In this document: piece after piece, positions 1-8,178 of the stretch
Layout of the letters: every line of letters begins with the position of its first letter
How positions within the stretch are numbered: position 1 is the stretch's first letter
NCBI GenBank assembly: GCA_017464425.1
Contig: JAFUDX010000032.1
Span: 152,599-216,598, forward strand
Length of the DNA: 64,000 nt
Reading direction: 5' to 3'
From: Treponema sp.
GTDB lineage: Bacteria > Spirochaetota > Spirochaetia > Treponematales > Treponemataceae
Made by a program: the position numbers and the translations under genes
Notes under the pieces: model-generated
What the model was told of the DNA's origin: nothing
Databases searched by the model: none
The model's input: the letters and a program-made list of their open reading frames with translations, nothing else

Positions 1-794
1 TTCTTAAAACTTTCAGCCGCGTCAGGATTGTAATCATCGGTCAGAACAATCACTTCGCCTTCTTTCGGAGTATCTTCTTTCGGTTCCTCGACCTTTTCTT
101 CAATCACCAGTTCTTCTGGAATCGGCTCTTCCTCAGCAGGCTCTTCTGGCTCAGGTTCGACTTCTTCTTCCTTCGGCTCAGGCAAATCCTTCACCACAGG
201 CTCGTCAGGCATTTCTTCTGTATTCTCTTTTCTGATTTCTCTCTTCTCTCTTCTCTCTTCTCTTCCCAAATCAAACATATACGCATTGTCAGCATAATCA
301 CCCGTGTAGTCGCCATATTTTTTTGCGAACGAGCGGATATTGATGAATGTTCCCCGACCAATCTTTACGATTCCATTTCGTGTCCAGGGATAGCCATACG
401 CGATTTCAGACGGAATGAAAATATGAAATGCCTCGCCAAAAAATTCATCTTTTTCGGGAGTTGAGTCCATGAGCGGATATTTTGCGCCAGAAGAATCAAG
501 CACCTTCCCGTTCAAATAGCGAATTTCATCGCCGTTAATCGGATTGTATTCAAGCGCACGGTAGGCATAGCTGTCCGCCTTGCCCTCTGGATCTTTTGTG
601 GTCTCAACAAGCATCACGGACTCTATGCCGCTTTTTTTTCTGATAAAAAGATGATAGCCCTTTATTGAATCAAAATCCGTACCATCATCATACACAAGCC
701 GTAAATCCTCAGGGTGAATCAGAATATCTTCCGCAGAAAAAACAGAGAACACACAAAAAATCGCCAAAATCAGGGAAAAAAAGGACTTTTTCAT
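1..794 (-). CDS. Secreted protein with acidic Pro/Glu-rich tail (C-terminus cut by window edge)
   Basis: The reading frame starts at the ATG on the minus strand at 794 and stays open to base 1, so about 264 codons are visible and the C-terminus is missing. It begins with a typical signal peptide: two lysines, a hydrophobic run, then a likely cleavage after FSA at about residue 21. Residues 22-165 form a globular region without a motif I recognise. From about residue 165 there is an Arg/Glu-rich stretch encoded by a GA-rich microsatellite-like run (about 220-260), then a Glu/Pro-rich low-complexity segment, which suggests a flexible periplasmic spacer leading to a domain outside the window. 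Function is unknown. The start is supported by the signal peptide rather than by a strong ribosome site. Confidence 0.75.
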   Translation of the reverse strand, partial: MKKSFFSLILAIFCVFSVFSAEDILIHPEDLRLVYDDGTDFDSIKGYHLFIRKKSGIESVMLVETTKDPEGKADSYAYRALEYNPINGDEIRYLNGKVLDSSGAKYPLMDSTPEKDEFFGEAFHIFIPSEIAYGYPWTRNGIVKIGRGTFINIRSFAKKYGDYTGDYADNAYMFDLGREERREKREIRKENTEEMPDEPVVKDLPEPKEEEVEPEPEEPAEEEPIPEELVIEEKVEEPKEDTPKEGEVIVLTDDYNPDAAESFK

Positions 795-893
795 CTCTCT
801 ATTTTCGACTTATTTTTTTGTTGAATTTACATAAATGTGTGCTATAATTTTAAATGAAAATTTTGCCCCTATTGGCAATTTTTTTACTACAGT

Positions 894-2015
894 ATGAACA
901 CCCAATATTCAACGAACGAAGAATTTACTTCTGTCGACATAAACGAGTTTTTTGACCCAAACGAACAGTCTCCCCAATCAATAGACACCGGAATCGTTGT
1001 ATTCACCGAGCCGCAACGTTTACTTATTAAAACAATCCGCCAAAGTCTTTCTGAATCAAATGAAAAACAGCTGGAACCGTTCAATAAGCGCGTAGAAGAC
1101 CTTAAAAAGCTTGCCTCTGCAATCGCAGCATTTCCGTCTCTTCTGGAACGGGCAAATCTTACTGGTGGCACACGCACGCCCACTTCACTTATCGATTCGC
1201 TCATAAATTCAAACAGAGAGGGAGACACCACCTTGCAGCTGCCGTCAAAAGCCACGCTTGGCAAAGGCTTTCTTGTCGCAAAGCTTCACACCTTTTCTTC
1301 CCTCGAAAAGCTCTGCCGCGAAGAAAATCTTGATCAAAAACTCATCTCGGCCGTGCATGATGAAACAATCTCAATGATGTTTCTTCTTCTTTCCGAAGAT
1401 GTCTACCTCAATTTAATTCGTGACACAAGCCTTTCCATGAACGAACGCCGCCAGCTTGCCATTTCGCTCTTGCTTCTGTGGGAACACCGCGCTGACCAAA
1501 ACATCGCGGACATTTCTCCCGTCTTGCAATCAGTCTGGAAGGCACGCACACGGCTTGCACCCGCATTCGGTACGATGATGGGCACAAGCGAACTGATTAT
1601 GATTTCGTTTCAGCTTGATGAACAATGGTCTGTTTTTATCAAGACAAAACTTGGAGATCCCGGCGTAAATCAAGCAATGGAAGAATTTCTGTTCGGCATT
1701 TCGTACGAGCAAATCACAAAGCTTAAAAACATTCTCCGCGAAAAGGGAATCGCAGCCATCGGTCGTGATGAAGTCTCTGCATTCTTGGGCGCAGATGTAA
1801 AAACAAATGTGAGCGAAGATTACCGTGACTTTTTCCAGCAGTATTCACTCCGCCGTGACAATGCCCGTGCACGCAAACGGCTCAATCTTCCCGGTCCTCA
1901 CAAAACCCTTGAAGACTATTTTATCAGCTTCGTCATGGAAAAAAATCGTGAAAAGCAAGAAAATGACACCGTTGCTCAAGAAAAAAATCAAGAAGAAGCG
2001 GTCGTAACGGCTTGA
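894..2015 (+). CDS. Conserved hypothetical cytoplasmic protein upstream of rpsU
   Basis: This 373-residue protein has no signal peptide and no clear membrane segment. It looks mostly alpha-helical and has a Glu/Lys/Gln-rich C-terminal tail from about residue 345. I do not recognise its family. A TATAAT-like box lies about 45 nt upstream (near 843-849), followed by a small GC stem and a T-run (about 869-886) that could act as an attenuator. It sits 68 nt upstream of the ribosomal protein S21 gene in the same direction, so co-transcription with rpsU is possible. Codon use matches its neighbours and the frame is intact, so it is very probably a real gene, but no function can be assigned from sequence alone. 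Confidence 0.75.
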   Translation: MNTQYSTNEEFTSVDINEFFDPNEQSPQSIDTGIVVFTEPQRLLIKTIRQSLSESNEKQLEPFNKRVEDLKKLASAIAAFPSLLERANLTGGTRTPTSLIDSLINSNREGDTTLQLPSKATLGKGFLVAKLHTFSSLEKLCREENLDQKLISAVHDETISMMFLLLSEDVYLNLIRDTSLSMNERRQLAISLLLLWEHRADQNIADISPVLQSVWKARTRLAPAFGTMMGTSELIMISFQLDEQWSVFIKTKLGDPGVNQAMEEFLFGISYEQITKLKNILREKGIAAIGRDEVSAFLGADVKTNVSEDYRDFFQQYSLRRDNARARKRLNLPGPHKTLEDYFISFVMEKNREKQENDTVAQEKNQEEAVVTA

Positions 2016-2083
2016 AATATTTTTTGATTTCTGATAAATTTACAGAACTTACGGATTCTTCGGTAGTGAGGAGGTGAACACAC

Positions 2084-2296
2084 ATGGCAACAATCTTTGT
2101 TGAAGATTCAGAAAATCTTGAAAAAGCAATCAAACGCTTCAAGAGAATGGTCGAAAAAGAAGGCATCATCCGCGAATACAAAAAGCGCGAATACTACGAA
2201 AAACCATCTACAATCCTTAACCGCAAGAACAAAACGCTTCAGCGCAAATTGATGAAGAAAACACGCAAATCACACGATTCGCGCTCTGCTTACTAA
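2084..2296 (+). CDS. rpsU: 30S ribosomal protein S21
   Basis: This 70-residue basic protein has the S21 pattern: an N-terminal segment with [12 protein letters not shown], the conserved [12 protein letters not shown] stretch, and a lysine/arginine-rich helical tail. The length is normal for the family. S21 binds the 3' end region of 16S rRNA in the small subunit and takes part in translation initiation. The ATG is preceded by a very strong ribosome site (GGAGGTG, spacing about 7 nt), and a rho-independent terminator follows 8 nt after the stop. The identification is secure. Confidence 0.97.
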   Translation: MATIFVEDSENLEKAIKRFKRMVEKEGIIREYKKREYYEKPSTILNRKNKTLQRKLMKKTRKSHDSRSAY

Positions 2297-2304
2297 GGAA
2301 TCAC

Positions 2305-2332
2305 GCCCTTGCTTTTGCAGGGGCTTTTTTTT
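2305..2332 (+). terminator. Rho-independent terminator of rpsU
   Basis: An 8-bp stem (GCCCTTGC with GCAGGGGC, one G-T pair) closes a TTTT loop and is followed directly by eight T residues. Confidence 0.92.
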
Positions 2333-2341
2333 GCTAATTTA

Positions 2342-2370
2342 TTGACGACAAGGCTTTTATAAGTTATTAT
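2342..2370 (+). promoter_or_regulatory. Sigma-70-type promoter placing the start site at the PilZ start codon
   Basis: TTGACG (2342-2347), a 17-bp spacer and TATTAT (2365-2370) fit a sigma-70 promoter. The downstream ATG is at 2377, only 6 nt after the -10 box, and no Shine-Dalgarno sequence is present. The transcript would therefore start at or very near the A of the start codon, giving a leaderless mRNA. Confidence 0.7.
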
Positions 2371-2376
2371 TATCCT

Positions 2377-3318
2377 ATGGGAATTGCGACTAGCCAACAG
2401 CTTACAAAATATTATGATCAGTACAGAGATACTGAAATTACTTTCACTAAAGACATTATTCGTGCTCTCGGTCTCGATCCTCGTCAGGTTTATGTAAAGT
2501 GCAATGGCGGTCAGTGGCCTTGTATCATCAACTCCACTTCATTCCAGCATGCAAAAATCATCGTCGGCACAAAGGGTGGTGCATTTCAATCGCTCGCAGC
2601 AAAAGACAATCCCACAGCCAGCATCCGTTTTTGTTTCAACGAGCAGGAAGGTGATGGCATTATCACATTCTTGGTCTCTTCACGCGTTGCAGAAATCCGT
2701 CCATACATGAATTCAAAAGATTTGGTCATCGTTACGCTCCAGTTTTCTGCGCGTCCGCCAGATGATTTAATCGAAATTTGTGGCAAACTTCTCGAAGCAA
2801 ACGCAAATGCAATCCGCCGCCGAGAAGAGCGGGTCATTATCAACGAAGACTCAAAGCGCAAACTCAATCTTGCAAAAGAAGAGTGCAATGTTATCGTTCA
2901 GAGCGTTCCGCGTCACTGTGTTGTTCGTGATTTGTCATTCTCTGGCGCACGCCTTGTTCTTATCGGACTTTCACAGTTTCTCTCAGGCAAAGAAGCAATT
3001 CTCCGTCTGGAATTCAACGAACCAAGCGAAATCGTTTCAATCAAAGGCACTATCGTTTCAGCAGATTTAATTCAAGGTCGTAAAGATATTTGTATCGCAA
3101 GCGTCAAATTTGAAGAATCATCTCTTCCGCTTTCTTACAAAATGCATCTAAACGAGTATCTTACGAGTGTCCGTAAAACACAGCTCACAGCCACCGAGCA
3201 AATTGAGCAGCAAAAGGCGGCTCAGCAGCAGGCACAGGCTACCATACAGCAAGTTCAAGCTCCGCAGGCACAGCAAGTCGCTTCAGAGTCTGCCCCAGAG
3301 CCACAAGAACAGGCATAA
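2377..3318 (+). CDS. PilZ-domain c-di-GMP receptor protein
   Basis: This 313-residue protein has an N-terminal region (about 1-145) resembling the PilZ-N domain of treponemal proteins, then a PilZ domain from about 147 to 265. The two c-di-GMP-binding motifs are visible: the arginine-rich RRREER before the first strand and DLSFSG, matching the (D/N)xSxxG pattern. The last 45 residues are a Gln/Ala/Pro-rich low-complexity tail. In spirochaetes PilZ proteins link c-di-GMP to motility and virulence; this role is inferred from the family. The TPR gene starts 3 nt after the stop, so the two are surely co-transcribed and may work together. The start is set by the promoter directly upstream; there is no ribosome-binding site. 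Confidence 0.88.
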   Translation: MGIATSQQLTKYYDQYRDTEITFTKDIIRALGLDPRQVYVKCNGGQWPCIINSTSFQHAKIIVGTKGGAFQSLAAKDNPTASIRFCFNEQEGDGIITFLVSSRVAEIRPYMNSKDLVIVTLQFSARPPDDLIEICGKLLEANANAIRRREERVIINEDSKRKLNLAKEECNVIVQSVPRHCVVRDLSFSGARLVLIGLSQFLSGKEAILRLEFNEPSEIVSIKGTIVSADLIQGRKDICIASVKFEESSLPLSYKMHLNEYLTSVRKTQLTATEQIEQQKAAQQQAQATIQQVQAPQAQQVASESAPEPQEQA

Positions 3319-3321
3319 CCC

Positions 3322-4467
3322 ATGAATCCTGTTTCGCCATTGGACTCTGTTTATTTCATTACTCTCCCCGAAGATTTTAAACTTTCAAACAGTGCGTTTC
3401 ATATCGACACCACGATTCCGCTTCCCGTGCAAAAAAAAGCAGAAGATGCACCCGGCACATTTGATATGAAGTCGCTCACCCAAGAGCAGATTTTGGCCGG
3501 TCTTCTTACGGTCATGGCATATGATCCCAAAAACGAGCATATTCTATATTATCGTTCAGTTTTAAAAAATGCCCGCCCCAACCTAAAAAAAGAACTTGGC
3601 GAAGCGGCAATTCTCAAAGCAAAAAACGAAGATTTTGAACTTGCCGAAGAAATTTTCCGCGCTTTGCATGGTTTTGACCCAGAGGACATGACGATTGTTC
3701 TCAACATGGCACTTTTCTTTGACCAGCGGGCGGATTCATACCGTCGTTCAGGCTTGCACGAAGATGCCGATGCTTACGATGCAGACGCATTCAATTACTA
3801 CCGCGAGGCATTAGAAGCCGAGCCATCCCTGCCCGATGCATTTTTTAACGCAGGATTTTTCTACCTCAAACAGCGAAAATACAAAGAAGCAAAAGATTCC
3901 TTTGAAACATACCTTGCACTCACTTGTGATGCAAAAGACGAAGATTTGGGCGAAAACGGCATCTACAAAAAGAACCGCGCTCAGGAAATCTTAAACGAAA
4001 TTGCAAACCGAAACATGGATGACGAGCATTTTTCTGCCGCATATGATTTAATCAACCGTGGCGAAGAAGAAAAAGGCTTAGAGGAAATCCGAAAATTCAT
4101 CGAGAAGAATCCCAATGTCTGGAACGCATGGTTTATGCTTGGCTGGGGTATGCGAAAGATCAAGCATTTCGATGAAGCAAAATTGGCTTTTGAAAAGGCA
4201 CTTTCACTCGAAGGCGGAGAAACGAGCGACACATACAATGAACTTGCAATCTGTCTGCTTGAAACAGGCGATTTAAAAGGCGCAAAAAAATTGCTCGAAA
4301 AAGCCCTTGTAAAAGACAGCGAAAATACAAAAATCATCTCAAATTTAGGCTATCTAGCACTCAAAGAAGGAAATCCATCTCTTGCCGCTGGCTACTTCCA
4401 GACCGTACTTGAAATCGACCCAGACGATAAAATTGCCGCGTTGGAACTTGCAAAATTGGAAAGCTAG
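3322..4467 (+). CDS. Tetratricopeptide repeat protein
   Basis: This 381-residue protein has several degenerate TPR units, clearest between about residues 90 and 200 and again from 255 to 375, with the usual A-F-A-P spacing (for example the segments around NAGFFYLKQRKYKEA and GWGMRKIKHFDEAK). It lacks a signal peptide and transmembrane segments, so it should act in the cytoplasm as a protein-protein scaffold. It follows the PilZ gene by 3 nt and probably depends on translational coupling. A functional link to c-di-GMP signalling is an inference from that pairing. The partner bound by the TPRs is not known. Confidence 0.85.
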   Translation: MNPVSPLDSVYFITLPEDFKLSNSAFHIDTTIPLPVQKKAEDAPGTFDMKSLTQEQILAGLLTVMAYDPKNEHILYYRSVLKNARPNLKKELGEAAILKAKNEDFELAEEIFRALHGFDPEDMTIVLNMALFFDQRADSYRRSGLHEDADAYDADAFNYYREALEAEPSLPDAFFNAGFFYLKQRKYKEAKDSFETYLALTCDAKDEDLGENGIYKKNRAQEILNEIANRNMDDEHFSAAYDLINRGEEEKGLEEIRKFIEKNPNVWNAWFMLGWGMRKIKHFDEAKLAFEKALSLEGGETSDTYNELAICLLETGDLKGAKKLLEKALVKDSENTKIISNLGYLALKEGNPSLAAGYFQTVLEIDPDDKIAALELAKLES

Positions 4468-4534
4468 GTTTAGCCACCTCTGAATTCGTTTCTTTACTTC
4501 TATTTTTTATCACTTTTTGTTATACTTTTTCATT

Positions 4535-6463
4535 ATGGTTATCGTACTGAAAAATGGAATCAGCGAGGGCGAGAAGTCTAACATCAAGAATGTGCTCGCC
4601 GCGCGTAAGTTTAAGATAAATGAAGTCAAGGGCGAGGAAAGCACTGTCCTTGCCGCGGTCGGAAAGCTTGCAATGGATGTTCGCGAGGTCGAAGTTTTGC
4701 CGGGCGTTGAGAAGGTCATTCCGATTTCAAAGCCGTACAAAATGGCGAGCCGCGAGTTCAAGCCGGAAAATTCTATCGTGGAGATTCCGAACAACCGCGG
4801 GCAGATTATCCGTGTGGGCGGAAGCCGTTTGGTCGCGATTGCAGGTCCGTGTGCAGTCGAAAGCCGGCAGCAGATGCTTGACGCGGCTGAGGCGGTGGCA
4901 GCAAGCGGGGCGACCATGCTCCGTGGCGGCGCATACAAGCCGCGCACTTCCCCCTACTCGTTTCAGGGCTTGGGCGAAGAGGGCTTGAAGTACCTCAAAG
5001 AAGCGGGCGAAAAGCACGGTCTTCCCGTTGTCACTGAAATTGTCGCAAGCGAATACATTCCCGTCATGAAGGATTATGTCGATGTCTATCAGGTGGGTGC
5101 GCGGAACATGCAGAATTTCGAGCTTTTAAAGCGGCTCGGTGCGCTCGGAAAGCCTGTCATTTTAAAGCGCGGGCTTTCTGCCACGATTGAAGAATGGCTC
5201 ATGAGCGCGGAATACCTTCTTTCTTCGGGAACGGACAAGGTTATTCTCTGCGAGCGCGGAATCCGTACCTACGAAAAGGCAACGCGCAACACGCTTGATT
5301 TGAGCGCGATTCCCGTGCTCCGAAGCATGACGCACCTTCCGATTATTGTTGACCCAAGCCATGCGCTCGGCGTTCGCGACAAAATTCCTCCGATGGCACT
5401 TGCCTCAATCGCGGCGGGAGCTGACGGCATCATCGTGGAAGTGCATTGCCACCCTGAGCAGGCTTTAAGCGATGCGGCACAGGCACTCTACCCCCAGCAG
5501 TTCGACAAAATCATGCGCGATATTGAGTCGCTTGCCCCCGTCATCGGAAAGGAAGTCGCCCATATCCGCGCGGCTGAAAAATCAGAAAAAACGGACGGAC
5601 TACCCGTCGCGCATAAAAAGCCCGTCTGCGTGTTCAGTGGCAAAAAAGGCGCGTACGCAGAACAGGCAATCGAGAATTTCTTTGACGATATGGCGGTCGC
5701 TGAGACGGTCAACTCGTTCGACGAGATTTTCCAAGCGGTCGTTGACGGAAAAGCCGAGTACGGCATGGTTCCAATCGAGAATTCAACGGCTGGCTCAGTC
5801 TACAACAACTACGACAACCTCACGCGCTACGAAGACATTTCTATCGTGGGTGCGCTCACGCTCCGAATCCAGCATTCGCTCCTCGGCGTAAAGGGCGCAA
5901 CTCTTGAAACAATCAAAAATGTCTACTCGCATCCGCAGGGCTTGGCGCAGTGCTCCAATTTCCTCAAAAATCGGAACTGGCAAGCCGTCGATACGGTCTC
6001 TACGGCAACGGCGGCTTCTCTCGTCGCAGAAAAAGGAAGTGCCGAGAACGCGGCGATTTGCAACGCACGGAATGCGGGCATCTACGGTCTTGAAGTCATA
6101 AAAGAAGGAATCCAGAACGAGCAGGACAACTACACGCGCTTCGTCGTGATTGCCGCGAACCACCTTTCAGAGCCGGTCAAACAGTGGGGCGAGAAAAAGC
6201 CGAACATGGCGAGCTTCGTGTTCACCACAAAGAACGAGGCGGGTGCGTTGTATGATGCGCTCGGCGTGTTCAAAACGGAAAAACTGAGCATGAACCGCCT
6301 CGAATCACGCCCGATTGCAGGCAAGCCGTGGAAATACTGGTTCTACTGCGATGTTGTGATTCCGAGTGAGTGCGAAAATCCCGTCAAGATGATTGGCGAA
6401 TTCAGCGAAAAATTGAAGAGCGTCGCCGAAGATGTGCGAATTCTTGGCGTGTACGCGGAGTAA
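4535..6463 (+). CDS. Bifunctional DAHP synthase - prephenate dehydratase fusion
   Basis: This 642-residue protein joins the first and a late step of phenylalanine synthesis. Residues 1-70 form the ferredoxin-like regulatory domain and about 90-345 the catalytic barrel of a type I-beta DAHP synthase (AIAGPCAVES, RGGAYKPRTSP, VGARNMQN, ILKRG, DPSHA, EVHCHPE are all present). A linker leads to a prephenate dehydratase domain from about residue 368 (GPxG-like FSGKKGAYAE, PIENSTAG, and the catalytic TRF motif in DNYTRF) and an ACT domain from about 560 with the phenylalanine-binding ESRP motif (RLESRP). Chorismate mutase is absent from the fusion. The ATG at 4535 is chosen over an upstream TTG because domain homology starts there; a TATACT box ends 8 nt before it, suggesting a leaderless transcript. 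Phe feedback through the ACT domain is likely. Confidence 0.92.
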   Translation: MVIVLKNGISEGEKSNIKNVLAARKFKINEVKGEESTVLAAVGKLAMDVREVEVLPGVEKVIPISKPYKMASREFKPENSIVEIPNNRGQIIRVGGSRLVAIAGPCAVESRQQMLDAAEAVAASGATMLRGGAYKPRTSPYSFQGLGEEGLKYLKEAGEKHGLPVVTEIVASEYIPVMKDYVDVYQVGARNMQNFELLKRLGALGKPVILKRGLSATIEEWLMSAEYLLSSGTDKVILCERGIRTYEKATRNTLDLSAIPVLRSMTHLPIIVDPSHALGVRDKIPPMALASIAAGADGIIVEVHCHPEQALSDAAQALYPQQFDKIMRDIESLAPVIGKEVAHIRAAEKSEKTDGLPVAHKKPVCVFSGKKGAYAEQAIENFFDDMAVAETVNSFDEIFQAVVDGKAEYGMVPIENSTAGSVYNNYDNLTRYEDISIVGALTLRIQHSLLGVKGATLETIKNVYSHPQGLAQCSNFLKNRNWQAVDTVSTATAASLVAEKGSAENAAICNARNAGIYGLEVIKEGIQNEQDNYTRFVVIAANHLSEPVKQWGEKKPNMASFVFTTKNEAGALYDALGVFKTEKLSMNRLESRPIAGKPWKYWFYCDVVIPSECENPVKMIGEFSEKLKSVAEDVRILGVYAE

Positions 6464-6476
6464 TGCTATAAAATTC

Positions 6477-6603
6477 CTCACAGAACTTAAGAGTACACAG
6501 AGAATGAAATATAATTTCTTATTCCAAACGCTCTCTGTGACCTCTGTGCTCTCTGTGAGAAATTTATTACAAAATCTGTGACAATCTGTGCTAATCTGTG
6601 GAT
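6477..6603. repeat. Intergenic CTGTG-rich inverted repeat
   Basis: An imperfect inverted repeat lies between two convergent genes. The left arm starts CTCACAG at 6477 and the right arm ends CTGTGAG at about 6559. It is followed by three further copies of an ATCTGTG unit up to about 6602. Similar arms occur at 19556-19590, 24605-24680, 45950-46074 and 54156-54231. It may serve as a two-way transcription end. Confidence 0.6.
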
Positions 6604-6609
6604 ACAGTT

Positions 6610-8109
6610 TTATTCAAACACTGCGCCGAAGTCGTAGCAGAGTTCTTGCGCGGCGTTCCATGCTGATTTGATTGCCATTGGAAGACCGCCGGGCATAATC
6701 ATTCGCTGTCCGGCGAAGTACAAGCCGCGTACGCTCTGTGCCTTTGACGGGAATGAAGTCGTCATCATGCCAGCTTTCATCAAGTTCATGTAGCCGCCCT
6801 CAAAGGTCTTGCAAAAGCGTTCGTTCGTGAGGGAAGTGGCAAGGTCGGTGACTTCGATGTTTCCTTTGAACTCAGGGATTTTTTCTTCAAGAATCGCCGT
6901 CAAATCATCGATTGCCTTTTGCTTTTTCTCTTTGTAAGTTCCGTCTTCTTTTGCCTTTTTCCAGTAATCGTAGAACTCGCCCAAAAGCAAGCAAGAAAGC
7001 GTTGTGCAGCCTTCGGGCGCGTGATTCGGGTAGAGCGCGTAATTGTTCACGGGGAGCACATAAAATTCTTTTCCGCCCGCAACAAAGGGCTTTTCAAGCG
7101 GAATGAGCATTGAGCGCGGGTAATCTTTTAAATCCGCCTTGATTCCGAAACCGAAGAACATGTCCTGCTCAGAAATCGAAAGCCGCTTCATCTTCGGAAT
7201 CCATTTTTCTTCAAACGGATTTTCTTTGTCAAACAGGTCTTCAATTGCCTGTCGCGCGTCCTGCGTTACGATGACGGCATCGGCTTCGATAAAATTTCCG
7301 TTCGCAATAACGCCCGTCACCGTCTTTTTTCCGTGCTCATCGGTTTTCATGCAGACTTTTTCGACATTCTGCCGATATTCGATTTTTCCGCCCAACGAGG
7401 TAAAGGTGTCCGCCATATTTTTTGCCATGCGCGCAGAACCGCCCTCTGGGTAGCCGCAATCCCCGCTTGAAAACGAGCCGAGCGTGTAAATCAAAGAAAG
7501 CGCGTTGTAGTCCTGATTTATCATGCCGCCGATGAGATTTCTGACATCTTTGTTTTTGAAGTGGGAGATGTACTCGCGCCCAGACACATTTTTGAGATAC
7601 AAGACGCGCAGGGCAGCCGTCCACATCTTGAGGACTTCGCCGATTTTCGGTGATTTGGGATTTTTGCACTTGAGACCGCGCTTGTCCTTTATGAGCAGAT
7701 GGACATTTTTGTAATAGGAAATGTCTTTGCACAAGCGGTTAATCATTTTTTTGTCTTCGGGTGCGTGATTTAAAAGCTCTTCGCGCAGTTTTTGCGTGTT
7801 GCGGTAAAGGCAGAGTTTTTTGCCCCCGCCAATCATCAGCGTGTAAATCGGGTCTTTGTAAAAAACGGGATTATTTTCCTGCAACGCGCCGACTTCTTTC
7901 CAGATTTTGTACAGGGGGATTTTTTCTGATGAGCCAGTGAGCCAGTGAAGCCCGCCCTCAAAATAGTAGCCTTTTCGGCTCCAACTTGCAGAAAGTCCAC
8001 CGGGAACAGCATGTTGCTCTAAAATCGTGACATCAAATCCTGAGCGTACAGCATACACGCCGCTTCCAAGACCGGCAATTCCGGCTCCCACAATGACAAC
8101 TTTTTTCAT
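6610..8109 (-). CDS. CrtI/RetSat-like FAD-dependent oxidoreductase
   Basis: This 499-residue protein starts with a dinucleotide-binding motif (VVIVGAGIAGLGSG, then an acidic residue about 20 further on) followed by the PGGLSASW signature of the phytoene desaturase / all-trans-retinol 13,14-reductase family, and ends with the family's C-terminal FAD motif (YFAGQRMIMPGGLPMAIKSAW). Such enzymes desaturate, saturate or isomerise conjugated polyene chains using FAD. I chose the ATG at 8109, with AGGTG upstream, over an in-frame start 27 nt earlier. It lies 69 nt downstream of the PlsC-LRAT gene and is likely in the same transcript. The substrate is unknown; a polyene made by the neighbouring ketosynthase genes is a reasonable guess. 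Confidence 0.87.
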   Translation of the reverse strand: MKKVVIVGAGIAGLGSGVYAVRSGFDVTILEQHAVPGGLSASWSRKGYYFEGGLHWLTGSSEKIPLYKIWKEVGALQENNPVFYKDPIYTLMIGGGKKLCLYRNTQKLREELLNHAPEDKKMINRLCKDISYYKNVHLLIKDKRGLKCKNPKSPKIGEVLKMWTAALRVLYLKNVSGREYISHFKNKDVRNLIGGMINQDYNALSLIYTLGSFSSGDCGYPEGGSARMAKNMADTFTSLGGKIEYRQNVEKVCMKTDEHGKKTVTGVIANGNFIEADAVIVTQDARQAIEDLFDKENPFEEKWIPKMKRLSISEQDMFFGFGIKADLKDYPRSMLIPLEKPFVAGGKEFYVLPVNNYALYPNHAPEGCTTLSCLLLGEFYDYWKKAKEDGTYKEKKQKAIDDLTAILEEKIPEFKGNIEVTDLATSLTNERFCKTFEGGYMNLMKAGMMTTSFPSKAQSVRGLYFAGQRMIMPGGLPMAIKSAWNAAQELCYDFGAVFE

Positions 8110-8178
8110 ACTTGCACCTTTGTGCAATTCTACCATAAGAAAAGATTTTTTTAAAGGAGAAGGGAGCGGACGCGCACA

